From Pararoseomonas sp. SCSIO 73927 (GTDB lineage Bacteria > Pseudomonadota > Alphaproteobacteria > Acetobacterales > Acetobacteraceae), in NCBI RefSeq assembly GCF_037040815.1, contig NZ_CP146232.1, forward strand, positions 310,001 to 374,000: a DNA stretch of 64,000 bases. Reading direction: 5' to 3'. Made by a program: the position numbers and the translations under genes. The notes beneath the pieces are model-generated. The model searched no databases and was not told the origin of the DNA. It saw only the letters and a list, made by a program, of their open reading frames with translations. Of the stretch, positions 34,458-42,858 are shown piece after piece. How positions within the stretch are numbered: position 1 is the stretch's first letter; each line of letters begins with the position of its first letter.

Positions 34458-35966
34458 TCAGGGCTCGCGGGAGAGTTCCGCCGCCCGTGCCGCAAGGCCG
34501 CCGCCCTGCCCTTCCAGCACCTGCCGGAGCAGTGTGCGATCGCGCAGGCGCGACGCCGTGTCCCTCGGGCCTCGACCCTGGTCCCGCACCGTGACCACCG
34601 CCAGCACCGGCCTGCTCCCGCCGCCCAGGCTGTTCCAGCCCTGCTCCGCCCGGCTGCGGAAGCCGCCGCCCGCGGGCACGCCGTGAAGCCAGGCGGCCAC
34701 GGCCACCAGGCGTGTGCCGTCCGGCGACTGCCGCCCGCGCCAGGTCGCGTCACCGGCCCGGACGGAGAAGGTCAGCGCCTCGTCGTCCTCGCCGGCCACC
34801 CGGTTGCCCTCGGCCGTGACGGCCGACCAGGTGACGCGGGGCGAGAAGACCAGGAGCCGGGCGGAGAGGACGAGGCCCTGGCAGGCCAGCTCGCCCGAGG
34901 GCAGCCCGGAGCAGCCCTCGGGCGCGGTCAGCGCTGCGGGCACCGCGACCGGCCGCCCCCCCTCCTCCGGCCCCAGCCCGGCCACGAGGGCCGGCGCCGC
35001 ACCGGCGACGGCCAGCTGCAGGGCGGCCACGCCGAGGAGGATGGCGGCGCGCGGGGGGCCGGCGGTCTCGCCCGTCCGGATCCGTTGCGGGGCCGGCTCC
35101 GGCCGCGCCGTGTCCTGCCGGAAGGGCAGGCCCAGGAGCACGAGCGCGAGGAGGACGGCGCTGAAGAACACCCAGCCGTAGATCAGGTGGTCCGCCGCCG
35201 CCGCCTCCGCGCTGCCGAGGTGATGGCCGAGCACCACGATGCCGAGCGCCCGGAGCCCGTTCGCCAGGATCGGCACGACGATCGCCAGGACGAGCACGAG
35301 GAGCCGCCGGCCAGGGCTGCGGAACATCACCAGAGCATAGAGCGCGCCGAAGGCGAGGGACGCGATGGCGAAGCGCAGCCCGGCGCAGGCCTCGGCGACG
35401 AGGAAGGTGCCGGAGGGGATCTCGATGATCAGGTCGTCGGCGTAGTGCGTGATGCCGAGGAGCTGCAGCCCCGCCACGATCATCCAGGCCGTCACCCGCT
35501 GCAGGGCGGGCACGGCGAAGGCGCCGAAGGGCACGAGGAAGACGAGGTAGGCGAGCGGGGCCGCCATCGCCAGCCCGATGCGCCATCCCAGCACGGAGAG
35601 CGCCGCCAGCACCGCCAGGGCGAGGGCGGCGAGCTGGCGCCCCTCCATGATCCCCAGCCGCTCCGCCGCCAGCCAGGCCAGGGCGGCGCCGAGGGCGGGG
35701 ATCGCGAAGAGGGCCGTCGGCTCCGGGACCAGGCCGGCGAGGCGGGCGCGGCGCTGCCAGGCGAGCCAGGCAGCGATGGGGAGGACGAGCCAGCAGTGGT
35801 TGTAGGCGGTGGAGCGGTCCCAGGTCTCGACCGCCGTCGCCGCCTCCGTCGCGAAGAGGACGCCGAGCGCGGCGAAGGAGGCCAGAAGCACGAGAAGGGC
35901 CGGCCCCCACCCCTGCGGGAGGGCGCCGGCCAGCGCGCCGGGCGGCGCCGTGCGGGTCGTGCTCAT
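34458..35966 (-). CDS. xrtA: Exosortase A fused to EpsI-like domain
   Basis: A 502-residue integral membrane protein. The N-terminal 300 residues carry about eight hydrophobic segments and the exosortase catalytic trio: Cys194 in EACAGLRF, Arg239 in NGLRALG and His260 in ADHLIYGW. Exosortases cleave and transfer PEP-CTERM proteins to the cell surface. The C-terminal 180 residues (about 320-502) are an EpsI-like extracytoplasmic domain fused to the enzyme, as in many XrtA proteins. It is the last gene of the leftward operon; its ATG at 35966 overlaps the glycosyltransferase stop by 4 bases. No PEP-CTERM substrate is recognised in the window. Confidence 0.93.
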   Translation of the reverse strand: MSTTRTAPPGALAGALPQGWGPALLVLLASFAALGVLFATEAATAVETWDRSTAYNHCWLVLPIAAWLAWQRRARLAGLVPEPTALFAIPALGAALAWLAAERLGIMEGRQLAALALAVLAALSVLGWRIGLAMAAPLAYLVFLVPFGAFAVPALQRVTAWMIVAGLQLLGITHYADDLIIEIPSGTFLVAEACAGLRFAIASLAFGALYALVMFRSPGRRLLVLVLAIVVPILANGLRALGIVVLGHHLGSAEAAAADHLIYGWVFFSAVLLALVLLGLPFRQDTARPEPAPQRIRTGETAGPPRAAILLGVAALQLAVAGAAPALVAGLGPEEGGRPVAVPAALTAPEGCSGLPSGELACQGLVLSARLLVFSPRVTWSAVTAEGNRVAGEDDEALTFSVRAGDATWRGRQSPDGTRLVAVAAWLHGVPAGGGFRSRAEQGWNSLGGGSRPVLAVVTVRDQGRGPRDTASRLRDRTLLRQVLEGQGGGLAARAAELSREP

Positions 35967-37222
35967 TCGGCGGCCTGCATTTCGTAGGAGGGCGGCTGCG
36001 GCGACAGCAGCGCGTCCAGCCGCCGCAGGGTGGCCGACCAATCGTGCCCACGGGCGACCGCGGCGCGGGCGGCAGCGCCCATGCCAGGGATCTGGCCGCC
36101 CAGGGCGACGGCGATGGCGGCCGCCGTGGCGGAAGCACCATCGGCGACGAGGATGTCCCGGCCGGCAGCGGCGCGCACGCCCTCGAAGGCCTGGGGAGAG
36201 GCGATGACGGGGCGGGCCAGGGCCATGGCCTCCAGCACCTTGTTCTGGATGCCGCGCGCGATGCGCAGCGGCGCGACCGCCGCGGCGGCGTGGGCGATGT
36301 AGGGGCGGGTGTCCGGCACCGCGCCCGTGACGTGCACGCCCGGCAGCGCGGCCAGCGCGCGCACCGCCGGGGCGGGATTGGCGCCGACGACGTGGAACTC
36401 CGGTGCGGAGCCTGCCGCAGGGCCTGGGGCGGCGCGCAGCAGCGGCATCACCTCCGCCGCGAACCAGCACACCGCCTCCACGTTCGGGCGGTAGTCCATG
36501 GTGCCGGTGAAGACGATCGGCGGCGCCGCGTCGCGATAGGGGTTGGCGTAGGGCAGCGCGGGGTCGAAGCGCGACAGGTCCACGCCGTTATCCACCCAGT
36601 CCAGCCGCCCCGCGCTCTCGGGCGCGAGGGCGGCGAAGTGGTCCCGCTCCTCGCGCGAGACGAGGAGCGTGCGGTCGAAGACGGCCGCCGCGCGGCGCTC
36701 GAAGCTGAGGAGGGTGCGGGCCTCGCGCGCCCAGACCTGGCGCATCGGCGGCGCGGCGCCCTCCGCGTAGGCGGCCCACTTGGCGGAATCGACGTCCACC
36801 AGGTCCAGCACGCGCCGCAGCGGCGGAAGGCCGGGGCCCATGACGTAGGGCGCCATGGAGGAGGAGTAGACGAAGGCCGCCTCGTAGCGCCGGGCCGCGA
36901 GCCCAGCCTCCACCCAGGCGTGCAGGGCCGGCGCGTGGAACCAGCCGAGGGTGAGCGGCAGCCCCGGGCGCACCCGCGTCAGCGCGCGGGCCGCGGCGGC
37001 GGCGCGCCCGCCGGTCGGGTGGCACTCCACCCTGTCGCACACCCCGCGCAGCGCCGGCAGGTGCTTCAGGTCGGCCGGATCGTCCACGAGGCAGCCGAGA
37101 TCCACGGTCCAGCTTCGCGACAGGTGCTCCAGCATGTGCCAGGCGCGGATCTTGTCGCCCTTGTCCGGCGGGTAGGGGATGCGGTGGCAGAGGAAGAGGA
37201 GGCGCGGGCGCATCGCGGTCAT
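35963..37222 (-). CDS. XrtA-associated glycosyltransferase (TIGR03087-like)
   Basis: A 419-residue GT-B type glycosyltransferase with the distinctive start LLFLCHRIPYPPDKGDKIRA, and the GT4-type end with the RIARGIQNKVLEAMALARPVI segment that includes the E-x7-E type nucleotide-sugar site. This subfamily is known only from exosortase A exopolysaccharide loci; it adds a sugar to the growing lipid-linked repeat unit in the cytoplasm. The donor is not known. Its ATG at 37222 overlaps the FemAB gene stop (ATGA). Confidence 0.9.
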   Translation of the reverse strand: MTAMRPRLLFLCHRIPYPPDKGDKIRAWHMLEHLSRSWTVDLGCLVDDPADLKHLPALRGVCDRVECHPTGGRAAAAARALTRVRPGLPLTLGWFHAPALHAWVEAGLAARRYEAAFVYSSSMAPYVMGPGLPPLRRVLDLVDVDSAKWAAYAEGAAPPMRQVWAREARTLLSFERRAAAVFDRTLLVSREERDHFAALAPESAGRLDWVDNGVDLSRFDPALPYANPYRDAAPPIVFTGTMDYRPNVEAVCWFAAEVMPLLRAAPGPAAGSAPEFHVVGANPAPAVRALAALPGVHVTGAVPDTRPYIAHAAAAVAPLRIARGIQNKVLEAMALARPVIASPQAFEGVRAAAGRDILVADGASATAAAIAVALGGQIPGMGAAARAAVARGHDWSATLRRLDALLSPQPPSYEMQAAE

Positions 37223-38253
37223 CCCAGCCCCCGCACGATGGGCGGCCCCAGCAGGTTCGCCACCGGCAGGGGCAGGCGGCGCCAGGCGGCAATCATCAGC
37301 CTGTAGCGCGGGTTGGTCGGGTTGTTGTCCGGCAGGCGCGCGCCCTCCCGCAGCCGGTAGCAGTAGTGCAGCGGCTGCGGCGCGAAGCCCCAGTTCTTCT
37401 TGAAGTCGAAGGCGCCCGTGCCGGACTTGCTGCGGCCGAAGTCAAAGACGCGCGCGCCGCGCTCTGCCCCCGCGCGCCGCATCACCTCCCAGTACATCAC
37501 GTCGTTGGCGGCCAGGGCGCGCGCGGCGCGCGTGCCGCCGCCGTAGTAGGGCAGCACCTCGTCGCGGAAGTGGAAGCTCAGCACGGAGGCCACGGGGCGG
37601 TCCTCGTGCAGCACCGTCAGCACGTCCGACATGCCGGGGAAGGCAGTGCCGAGCAGCCGGAAGTAGTGGCGGGAGAAGACGGGGCTGCCGAGGTTCCGCA
37701 CGCTCTCGGCGTAAACGCGGTGCAGCATGTTCGTGTCGCCGTTCACCACCGTGGCCAGGCCATTCCCCAGCCCCTTGCGCACCACGGCGCGCTGCTTGCG
37801 CGGGATGGCCTTCATGTCGGCCTCCGCGTCACCCGTGATGGGCTTGCGGAAGGTGTAGTAGAGCGGCGGCCGCTCCTGCCAGCCGAGGTCGGGCGCGCCG
37901 AGGCGGCGGAACTCCAGGCAGGGCACGCCGGTGCGGCGCATCAGGTCGTGCGCGTGATCCTCCAGCGCCGCCGCGGCCTCCGGCGTGGAGGAGACGGGGC
38001 CGCCATAGACGCAGAAGGGCGTGGAGACGAGCGCGTCGCCGAAGAGACGCGTGCGGATGCGCGCCAGCGGCAGCACGCCGACCACGGCGCCGTCCTGCTC
38101 GGCATAGGCGTAGTGCGTGGCGTGGCCGAAGGCCTCCGCGATCACGCGCCGCCAGGCGGCGAGGTGGAAGAAGGTGGCGTCCGGCGTGGCCTGGACGAAG
38201 CGGTCCCAGGCGCCGCTGGCGGCGTCCTCGAGCGGGCGGATGCGAACGGCCAT
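37219..38253 (-). CDS. FemAB-family XrtA-associated protein (GNAT-like transferase)
   Basis: A 344-residue protein of the FemAB/peptidoglycan bridge aminoacyltransferase-like superfamily, in the XrtA-associated subfamily (start RPLEDAASGAWDRFVQATPD, GNAT-like segments FRDEVLPYYGGGTRAARAL and FDFGRSKSGTGAFDFKKNWG). In these loci it probably transfers an acyl or amino-acid group to the exopolysaccharide; the actual reaction is not established. It sits 10 bases from the deacetylase gene and overlaps the next glycosyltransferase by 4 bases. Confidence 0.9.
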   Translation of the reverse strand: MAVRIRPLEDAASGAWDRFVQATPDATFFHLAAWRRVIAEAFGHATHYAYAEQDGAVVGVLPLARIRTRLFGDALVSTPFCVYGGPVSSTPEAAAALEDHAHDLMRRTGVPCLEFRRLGAPDLGWQERPPLYYTFRKPITGDAEADMKAIPRKQRAVVRKGLGNGLATVVNGDTNMLHRVYAESVRNLGSPVFSRHYFRLLGTAFPGMSDVLTVLHEDRPVASVLSFHFRDEVLPYYGGGTRAARALAANDVMYWEVMRRAGAERGARVFDFGRSKSGTGAFDFKKNWGFAPQPLHYCYRLREGARLPDNNPTNPRYRLMIAAWRRLPLPVANLLGPPIVRGLG

Positions 38254-38263
38254 GATGCCCTCC

Positions 38264-39115
38264 CTAAGCCGTGCCGATTTCGGCGGCGTGGACGCGATCG
38301 ATCCGGTCCCAGGCGAAGTCCCGCAGCAGCCGGTCCACCCGCGGCGCCATGGAGGAGAGCCGGCTGTAGTGGCGGAAACGCGAGAGCGGCGGGGCGCTGA
38401 GGACCCGGGGCTGGCCCGGATCCACCTCCCAGGGGTGGAAGTAGAAGATGCCCGGGCGCCGCTCCGCCGCGTTCACCCGCCGCAGCCCGGCGCGGAACAC
38501 AGGATATGGCAGCAAGCGGAACCAGCCGCCGCCTGCGCAGGGCAGGTTGCGGCCCAGGGCGCGCAGGGTGGTCATCGGCAGTTCCACCACGCCGTCCGGA
38601 AAGGGCCGGTGCGGCCCGCGCGGCGCGTCCGGCGCGCCGTAGAGGTCGTGGCGCACGGGGAACACGGAGGAGCTGTAGCGGTGCCCCTCCTCCGCCAGGA
38701 TGCGGTGCGCCCAGGGCGTGCTGGCGGGGCCGATGGAGAAAGTGGGCGCGCGATAGCCGGTCACGGCCGTGCCCCCCGCGTCCTCCAGCACCTGACGGGC
38801 GCGGCGGATGTCGGCGCGAAAGGCCTCCGCGCCGATCTCGTACACCCGCTCATGGCCGAAGCCGTGGCTCGCCAGCTCGTGCCCGGCGGCGACGATGCGG
38901 CGGATCAGCGCGGGCTGGCGCTCCGCCACCCATCCCAGGGTGAAGAAGGTCGCGCGCACTCCGGCGCGGGCGAAGCGGTCCAGCACGCGGTCCGTGCTGT
39001 CGACGACGCGGGGCGCCAGCGCGTCCCACTCGCTCCGCGGGATCACCCCGGCGAAGGCCTGGACCTGGAACCAGTCCTCCACGTCCACGCTCATGGCGTT
39101 GGTGAGAGAGAGCAT
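38264..39115 (-). CDS. XrtA-associated polysaccharide deacetylase (DUF3473)
   Basis: A 283-residue NodB-fold carbohydrate deacetylase with the subfamily start NAMSVDVEDWFQVQAF (first catalytic Asp pair), the SHGFGHERVYEIG segment with the metal-binding His-x3-4-His pattern (about 85-90), and the C-terminal DUF3473 end (FYFHPWEVDPGQPRV). It would remove N-acetyl groups from the exopolysaccharide, in the periplasm or before export. ATG 39115 overlaps the ATPase stop (TGATG); a GTG one codon earlier is possible. Confidence 0.92.
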   Translation of the reverse strand: MLSLTNAMSVDVEDWFQVQAFAGVIPRSEWDALAPRVVDSTDRVLDRFARAGVRATFFTLGWVAERQPALIRRIVAAGHELASHGFGHERVYEIGAEAFRADIRRARQVLEDAGGTAVTGYRAPTFSIGPASTPWAHRILAEEGHRYSSSVFPVRHDLYGAPDAPRGPHRPFPDGVVELPMTTLRALGRNLPCAGGGWFRLLPYPVFRAGLRRVNAAERRPGIFYFHPWEVDPGQPRVLSAPPLSRFRHYSRLSSMAPRVDRLLRDFAWDRIDRVHAAEIGTA

Positions 39116-40080
39116 CACCGGCGCGCCCGGCCGCCATCGACGAACAGCTCGGACATCCGGTCGAAGATCCGCTCGCGCCGAGCCATCAGGCGCTCCAGCG
39201 TCTCGATCCGGTCGGCCAGGCGGTCCAGCCTGTCGGCGCTGCCGGAGGCGCCATCGTGGCCGCCGTGCTCCGGCGCGCCGCCGCTGAGGTCGTCCTCCAG
39301 CTCCAGCGCCGTCGCCTCCACCATCGGGCCGGTCAGCTCGTCCGTTCCCTCCAGCGCGCCGGCGAGAAGCACGCGGGAGCAGAGGCGGTTGATCCGGCGG
39401 GGGATGCCGCCGCTGTAGCGGTGCACCAGGTCCAGCGCCGGCTCCTCCCAGCTCGGGCAGCCATCCCAGCCGACCGCGCGCAAGCGGTGCTCCACATAGG
39501 CGTGCGTCTCCTCCCGAGAGAGGCCGCCGAGGTGGTAGGAGGCGAGGACGCGCTGGCGGAGCTGGTCGAGGTCGGGGCTGGCGAGCATGCGGCGCAGCTG
39601 CGGCTGGCCCAGCAGCACCGTCTGCAGGGGGTGGCCGCCATCCGTGACGTTGGAGAGCATCCGCAGCTCCTCCAGCGCCTGCAGCGGCAGGCCCTGCGCC
39701 TCGTCCACGATCAGCAGGTGGCGCCTGGTCGCGTCACGCAGGGTGGCGGCGATCCCGAGCAGCACCCGCGCCTTGCTGCCGTCGGACGGCGCGCCGAAGG
39801 CGTCGGCGACGAGCCGCACCACGTCGTCGCCCGAGACCTGGGTGGTGGCGATGCGCGCGACGGCGAAGCCCTCCGGGTCCAGCGTGGCGCAGAGCCGCTC
39901 GACGAGGGTGGTCTTGCCCGCGCCGACCTCCCCGGTGACGACGACGAAGCCCTCCCGCTGCGCCAGCCCGTAGGTGAGGTGGGCGTAGGCGCGGCTGTGA
40001 ACGGAGCTGGCGAAGAAGAGCCGCGCGTCCGGCGTCATCTGGAAAGGCTGTTCGCGGAAGCCGTAGCGGTTGATGTGCAT
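39115..40080 (-). CDS. XrtA-associated AAA ATPase (ExeA-like)
   Basis: A 321-residue ATPase with Walker A GEVGAGKTT (50-58), Walker B LLIVDEAQ near 120, and the N-terminal YGFREQPFQMTPDARLFF typical of XrtA-locus ATPases. The last 70 residues are a low-complexity, charged helical tail (about 270-321) likely forming a coiled coil. Such proteins are thought to power assembly or regulate the envelope machinery; the specific role in these loci is not proven. It follows the outer-membrane gene in the operon direction by 23 bases. Confidence 0.9.
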   Translation of the reverse strand: MHINRYGFREQPFQMTPDARLFFASSVHSRAYAHLTYGLAQREGFVVVTGEVGAGKTTLVERLCATLDPEGFAVARIATTQVSGDDVVRLVADAFGAPSDGSKARVLLGIAATLRDATRRHLLIVDEAQGLPLQALEELRMLSNVTDGGHPLQTVLLGQPQLRRMLASPDLDQLRQRVLASYHLGGLSREETHAYVEHRLRAVGWDGCPSWEEPALDLVHRYSGGIPRRINRLCSRVLLAGALEGTDELTGPMVEATALELEDDLSGGAPEHGGHDGASGSADRLDRLADRIETLERLMARRERIFDRMSELFVDGGRARR

Positions 40081-40103
40081 TGCGTGTCCCTCGGAAGGGC
40101 CCC

Positions 40104-41879
40104 TCAGAAGGTTTGGCGCAGGCCGACGAGCACAACGTTCTGCAGCGCCCGCCCGGAGGCGTCCTCGTCGCCGCGGCTCGTGATCGCGTACTGCGCGAAG
40201 GCGCTGAGGCCGGGCCGCAGCTGGGTCGCCAGCGTGACGCTGGCGCTGACCACGTCGCCGTTGCCGGCGCCCGGGGAGGTGAACCGGCCGTACTGGACGT
40301 TGCCGATGGCGGTGGTCGCGGGCGTCAGCTCGTGCGACCAGGAGAGGCTGGCGGAGGTGCCGCGCTGGGAGAAGGCGGTGGTCCCGGCCTGCACCGAGAC
40401 GGGCTGGCGCTCCTCGTGCGAGACGGTGAGCGTGATCCGGTCCCGCGGCCAGGACTGGCTGACGGAGAGGGCGGCGCGGCGGATGCGGAACAGGCTGCTC
40501 TGCACGCCGAGGAGGGAGTCCGAGAAGGGCTGCGCGGTGGGGGCGCCGGTCGCCGAATCCACGGGGTTGCCGTACTCGTCCAGCGTGGTGGTGGAGAGGA
40601 GGTCCACCGCGCGCTGCGCGCCCGTCGTCAGCCGCTCCGAGTAGTTGGCGAAGAGCTGCGTGCGGACGCCGAGCCCGATCACCGCGTCCACCGTTGCGGA
40701 GTTGAAGCCGTCGCGCCGGCCGTACTTCACGGTGATCCAGCTCTCGGGCGAGAAGTTCACGCGCCCGCCGAAGGCCCAGACCGGCTCGCTGATGTGGATG
40801 CCGGGGACGCCTCCGTAGCGCTGCCCCTCGTATCCACCTTCCACGAGCGCGAGGATGGAGTGGGTGATGGCGTAGCGCGCCTGCACGGAGGCGATCCGCT
40901 TGTAGGCGCCGTCCAACACGCCCGTGCCGTCGTAGCTGGTGGAGGCCAGGCGGGTCTCGAAGGCCAGCCGGCCGAAGTTCTCGCCCGTGCGGCCCACCGC
41001 GTAGAACTCGTGCGCGGTGAAGTCCTGGTCGGCGAAGTAGCGCTGGCCGCCCGGCGTAAAGGCGCCGCCGGAGGAACCGCCGCCGAAGCCGCTGCCGCCG
41101 AGGTCCTGCTGCACCGCCTGGAAGGCGTAGCCGACCTGCACGGTCCCCAGCCCGCCGAAGCGCTGCACGAAGTAGGGAGAGACCTGGACGGTGTTCGTCT
41201 GGACCCGGTTGTTGCGCCCCACCACGGCGTTGCCCTGCCCGGCGTAGCCGCCGCTCGCGGCCTGGGTCGCGCCCGATCCGCGCAGGTCCAGGAAGACCTG
41301 GTCCGGCACCACCGTGATCAGCGCCTGCCCGTTGAAGCGCTGGTCCACGCGGTTCCGCTCGCCCTCCGCGGTGTGGAACTGGATGCTCGGCGCGTAGTTG
41401 ATGAGGCCGCGGATCCGGTCCGTGTCCACGGAGAGGAGAAGGCCGGGGATGATGCTGGTGACGAAGTCGTCCCGCTTGTCCCTGCGGCTCTGGTCGAGGT
41501 TGTCGGTGTAGAGGAACTGCACGCCGAGGCTGGGCGTGACGGCCCAGCCGCGCCCGGGCTCGCCGGGCGGGGGCGCGACGGCGCCGTAGGGAAAGTCCGG
41601 CGCGTCCAGGCGGACCCGGCCGGTATCCGCCGCCGGTGGCAGGACGAAGGGGCCGGAGGAGACGAGGCCGGCGCCAGCATCCGGCACCCCCGTGCCTGAT
41701 GACAACGACGGCGACTGCGACGGCGCCGCGGGGCGCAGCTCCAGGGCGCTCAGGGAAGGCTCGGCCAGCGCCGGAGAGGCGAAGAGCGGGACGCCAAGGG
41801 CGAGGAGGGCGCCGGCGGCGTGCCGGCGACGGGCGGGGAGTCGCCCCTCCGCCTCAAACCCGACCGCCTCACCCGGCAT
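40104..41879 (-). CDS. XrtA-associated outer-membrane beta-barrel protein (TIGR03016-like)
   Basis: A protein of about 591 residues with a signal peptide (ARRRHAAGALLALGVPLF, then SPALA), a low-complexity linker and many alternating aromatic beta-strands (for example VQVGYAFQAVQQDLGG and WITVKYGRRDGFNS) ending in a terminal VLVGLRQTF, where a C-terminal Phe marks outer-membrane barrel insertion. It probably forms the export channel or a surface anchor for the exopolysaccharide. ATG 41879 is preferred; a GTG at 41888 would add 3 residues. It overlaps the kinase-like gene by 11 bases. Confidence 0.88.
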   Translation of the reverse strand: MPGEAVGFEAEGRLPARRRHAAGALLALGVPLFASPALAEPSLSALELRPAAPSQSPSLSSGTGVPDAGAGLVSSGPFVLPPAADTGRVRLDAPDFPYGAVAPPPGEPGRGWAVTPSLGVQFLYTDNLDQSRRDKRDDFVTSIIPGLLLSVDTDRIRGLINYAPSIQFHTAEGERNRVDQRFNGQALITVVPDQVFLDLRGSGATQAASGGYAGQGNAVVGRNNRVQTNTVQVSPYFVQRFGGLGTVQVGYAFQAVQQDLGGSGFGGGSSGGAFTPGGQRYFADQDFTAHEFYAVGRTGENFGRLAFETRLASTSYDGTGVLDGAYKRIASVQARYAITHSILALVEGGYEGQRYGGVPGIHISEPVWAFGGRVNFSPESWITVKYGRRDGFNSATVDAVIGLGVRTQLFANYSERLTTGAQRAVDLLSTTTLDEYGNPVDSATGAPTAQPFSDSLLGVQSSLFRIRRAALSVSQSWPRDRITLTVSHEERQPVSVQAGTTAFSQRGTSASLSWSHELTPATTAIGNVQYGRFTSPGAGNGDVVSASVTLATQLRPGLSAFAQYAITSRGDEDASGRALQNVVLVGLRQTF

Positions 41880-42858
41880 CGGGCGCACCGTAGTCGCCGT
41901 GGGCGCCGAAGGTGTCGTTGGCGGAGAAGCGGGCGCGATTCAGCAGGAGCTGCAGCACCGGGCAGGCCTCCAGCATGTCCAGCGCGGCCTCCACCTCGTT
42001 GCGCTGCGTCCGCTCCGCGTCCACCACCAGCACCACCTGGCCCGCGATGGAGGCGAGGGTGCTCGCCTCGCTCGTCGAGAGGCTGGGCGGCGTGTCCAGC
42101 ACGATGACGTGCTGCGGCAGGGCGGCGGCCAGGCGGAGGATGGCGGAGGCCATCGCGGCGCCCGGGGGCGGATCCCGCCGCCCCCCCGCCGCGTCGCCCT
42201 CAACGGAGCCCCCGTAGGGAAGGAAGGTCAGGCGCGGGATCGCCGTGCGCAGTGGCAGGCCGTTCGGGCGGAGCGAAGGATCGGAGGCGAGCTGGCGCAG
42301 GCCGGGCCGCCCGGCGACGCCGAGCGCGCCGCCGCACCCGCCCTCGCGCCCGTCCACGTCCACCAGCACCACGCCGGCCGCGCCCCCGGCCGCCGCGGCG
42401 GCAAGGTTCAGCGCGGCGAAGGTCTTGCCCTCGCCGGGCAGCGCGCTGGTCACCACCACGATGCGGCCCTGGGAGGTGCCGGCGCGCGGCCCCTCCTGCA
42501 CGGTCCGCAGCATCTGGTGCTGGACGACCGCGATCTCCTCGACCACGCGGCTGCGCGCCGGGCCGTCCCCGCCGACGACGAGGCCGGCCGCCCGGAGCGC
42601 CTCCAGCCCGATCGGGGCCGGCGGCGCGGCGGTGCCGGTCGTTGAGCCATCCTTCGCAGGAGCCTTTCCAAGCGCCTTTCCAACGACCTGGTCAGGAGCC
42701 TGGACGGGGGCATCCTGCGCGGAGGCCGGCGCCGCGGGCGCGGGTGCCGGGGCGGCCTCGGGGCGCACGGGGCGCCAGTCCTGCGGCCCGCCGGGCTCGC
42801 CGAGCAGCTCCGCTGCGCGCTCGATCAGGTGGGTGCGCGCGGTGACAGCGGGGCTCAT
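41869..42858 (-). CDS. XrtA-associated tyrosine-kinase-like ATPase (CpsD/Wzc-C type)
   Basis: A 329-residue P-loop protein of the BY-kinase type with Walker A SALPGEGKT (138-146), Walker A' VVLVDVDG and Walker B VIVLDTPP. In these loci it pairs with the chain-length determinant encoded just upstream. Only one tyrosine (Y323, in HGDYGAPDAG) is visible near the C-terminus, instead of the usual tyrosine cluster, so tyrosine-cluster autophosphorylation may be reduced here. The first 85 residues are a Pro/Ala-rich linker. Its ATG at 42858 overlaps the chain-length gene by 4 bases. Confidence 0.88.
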   Translation of the reverse strand: MSPAVTARTHLIERAAELLGEPGGPQDWRPVRPEAAPAPAPAAPASAQDAPVQAPDQVVGKALGKAPAKDGSTTGTAAPPAPIGLEALRAAGLVVGGDGPARSRVVEEIAVVQHQMLRTVQEGPRAGTSQGRIVVVTSALPGEGKTFAALNLAAAAAGGAAGVVLVDVDGREGGCGGALGVAGRPGLRQLASDPSLRPNGLPLRTAIPRLTFLPYGGSVEGDAAGGRRDPPPGAAMASAILRLAAALPQHVIVLDTPPSLSTSEASTLASIAGQVVLVVDAERTQRNEVEAALDMLEACPVLQLLLNRARFSANDTFGAHGDYGAPDAG

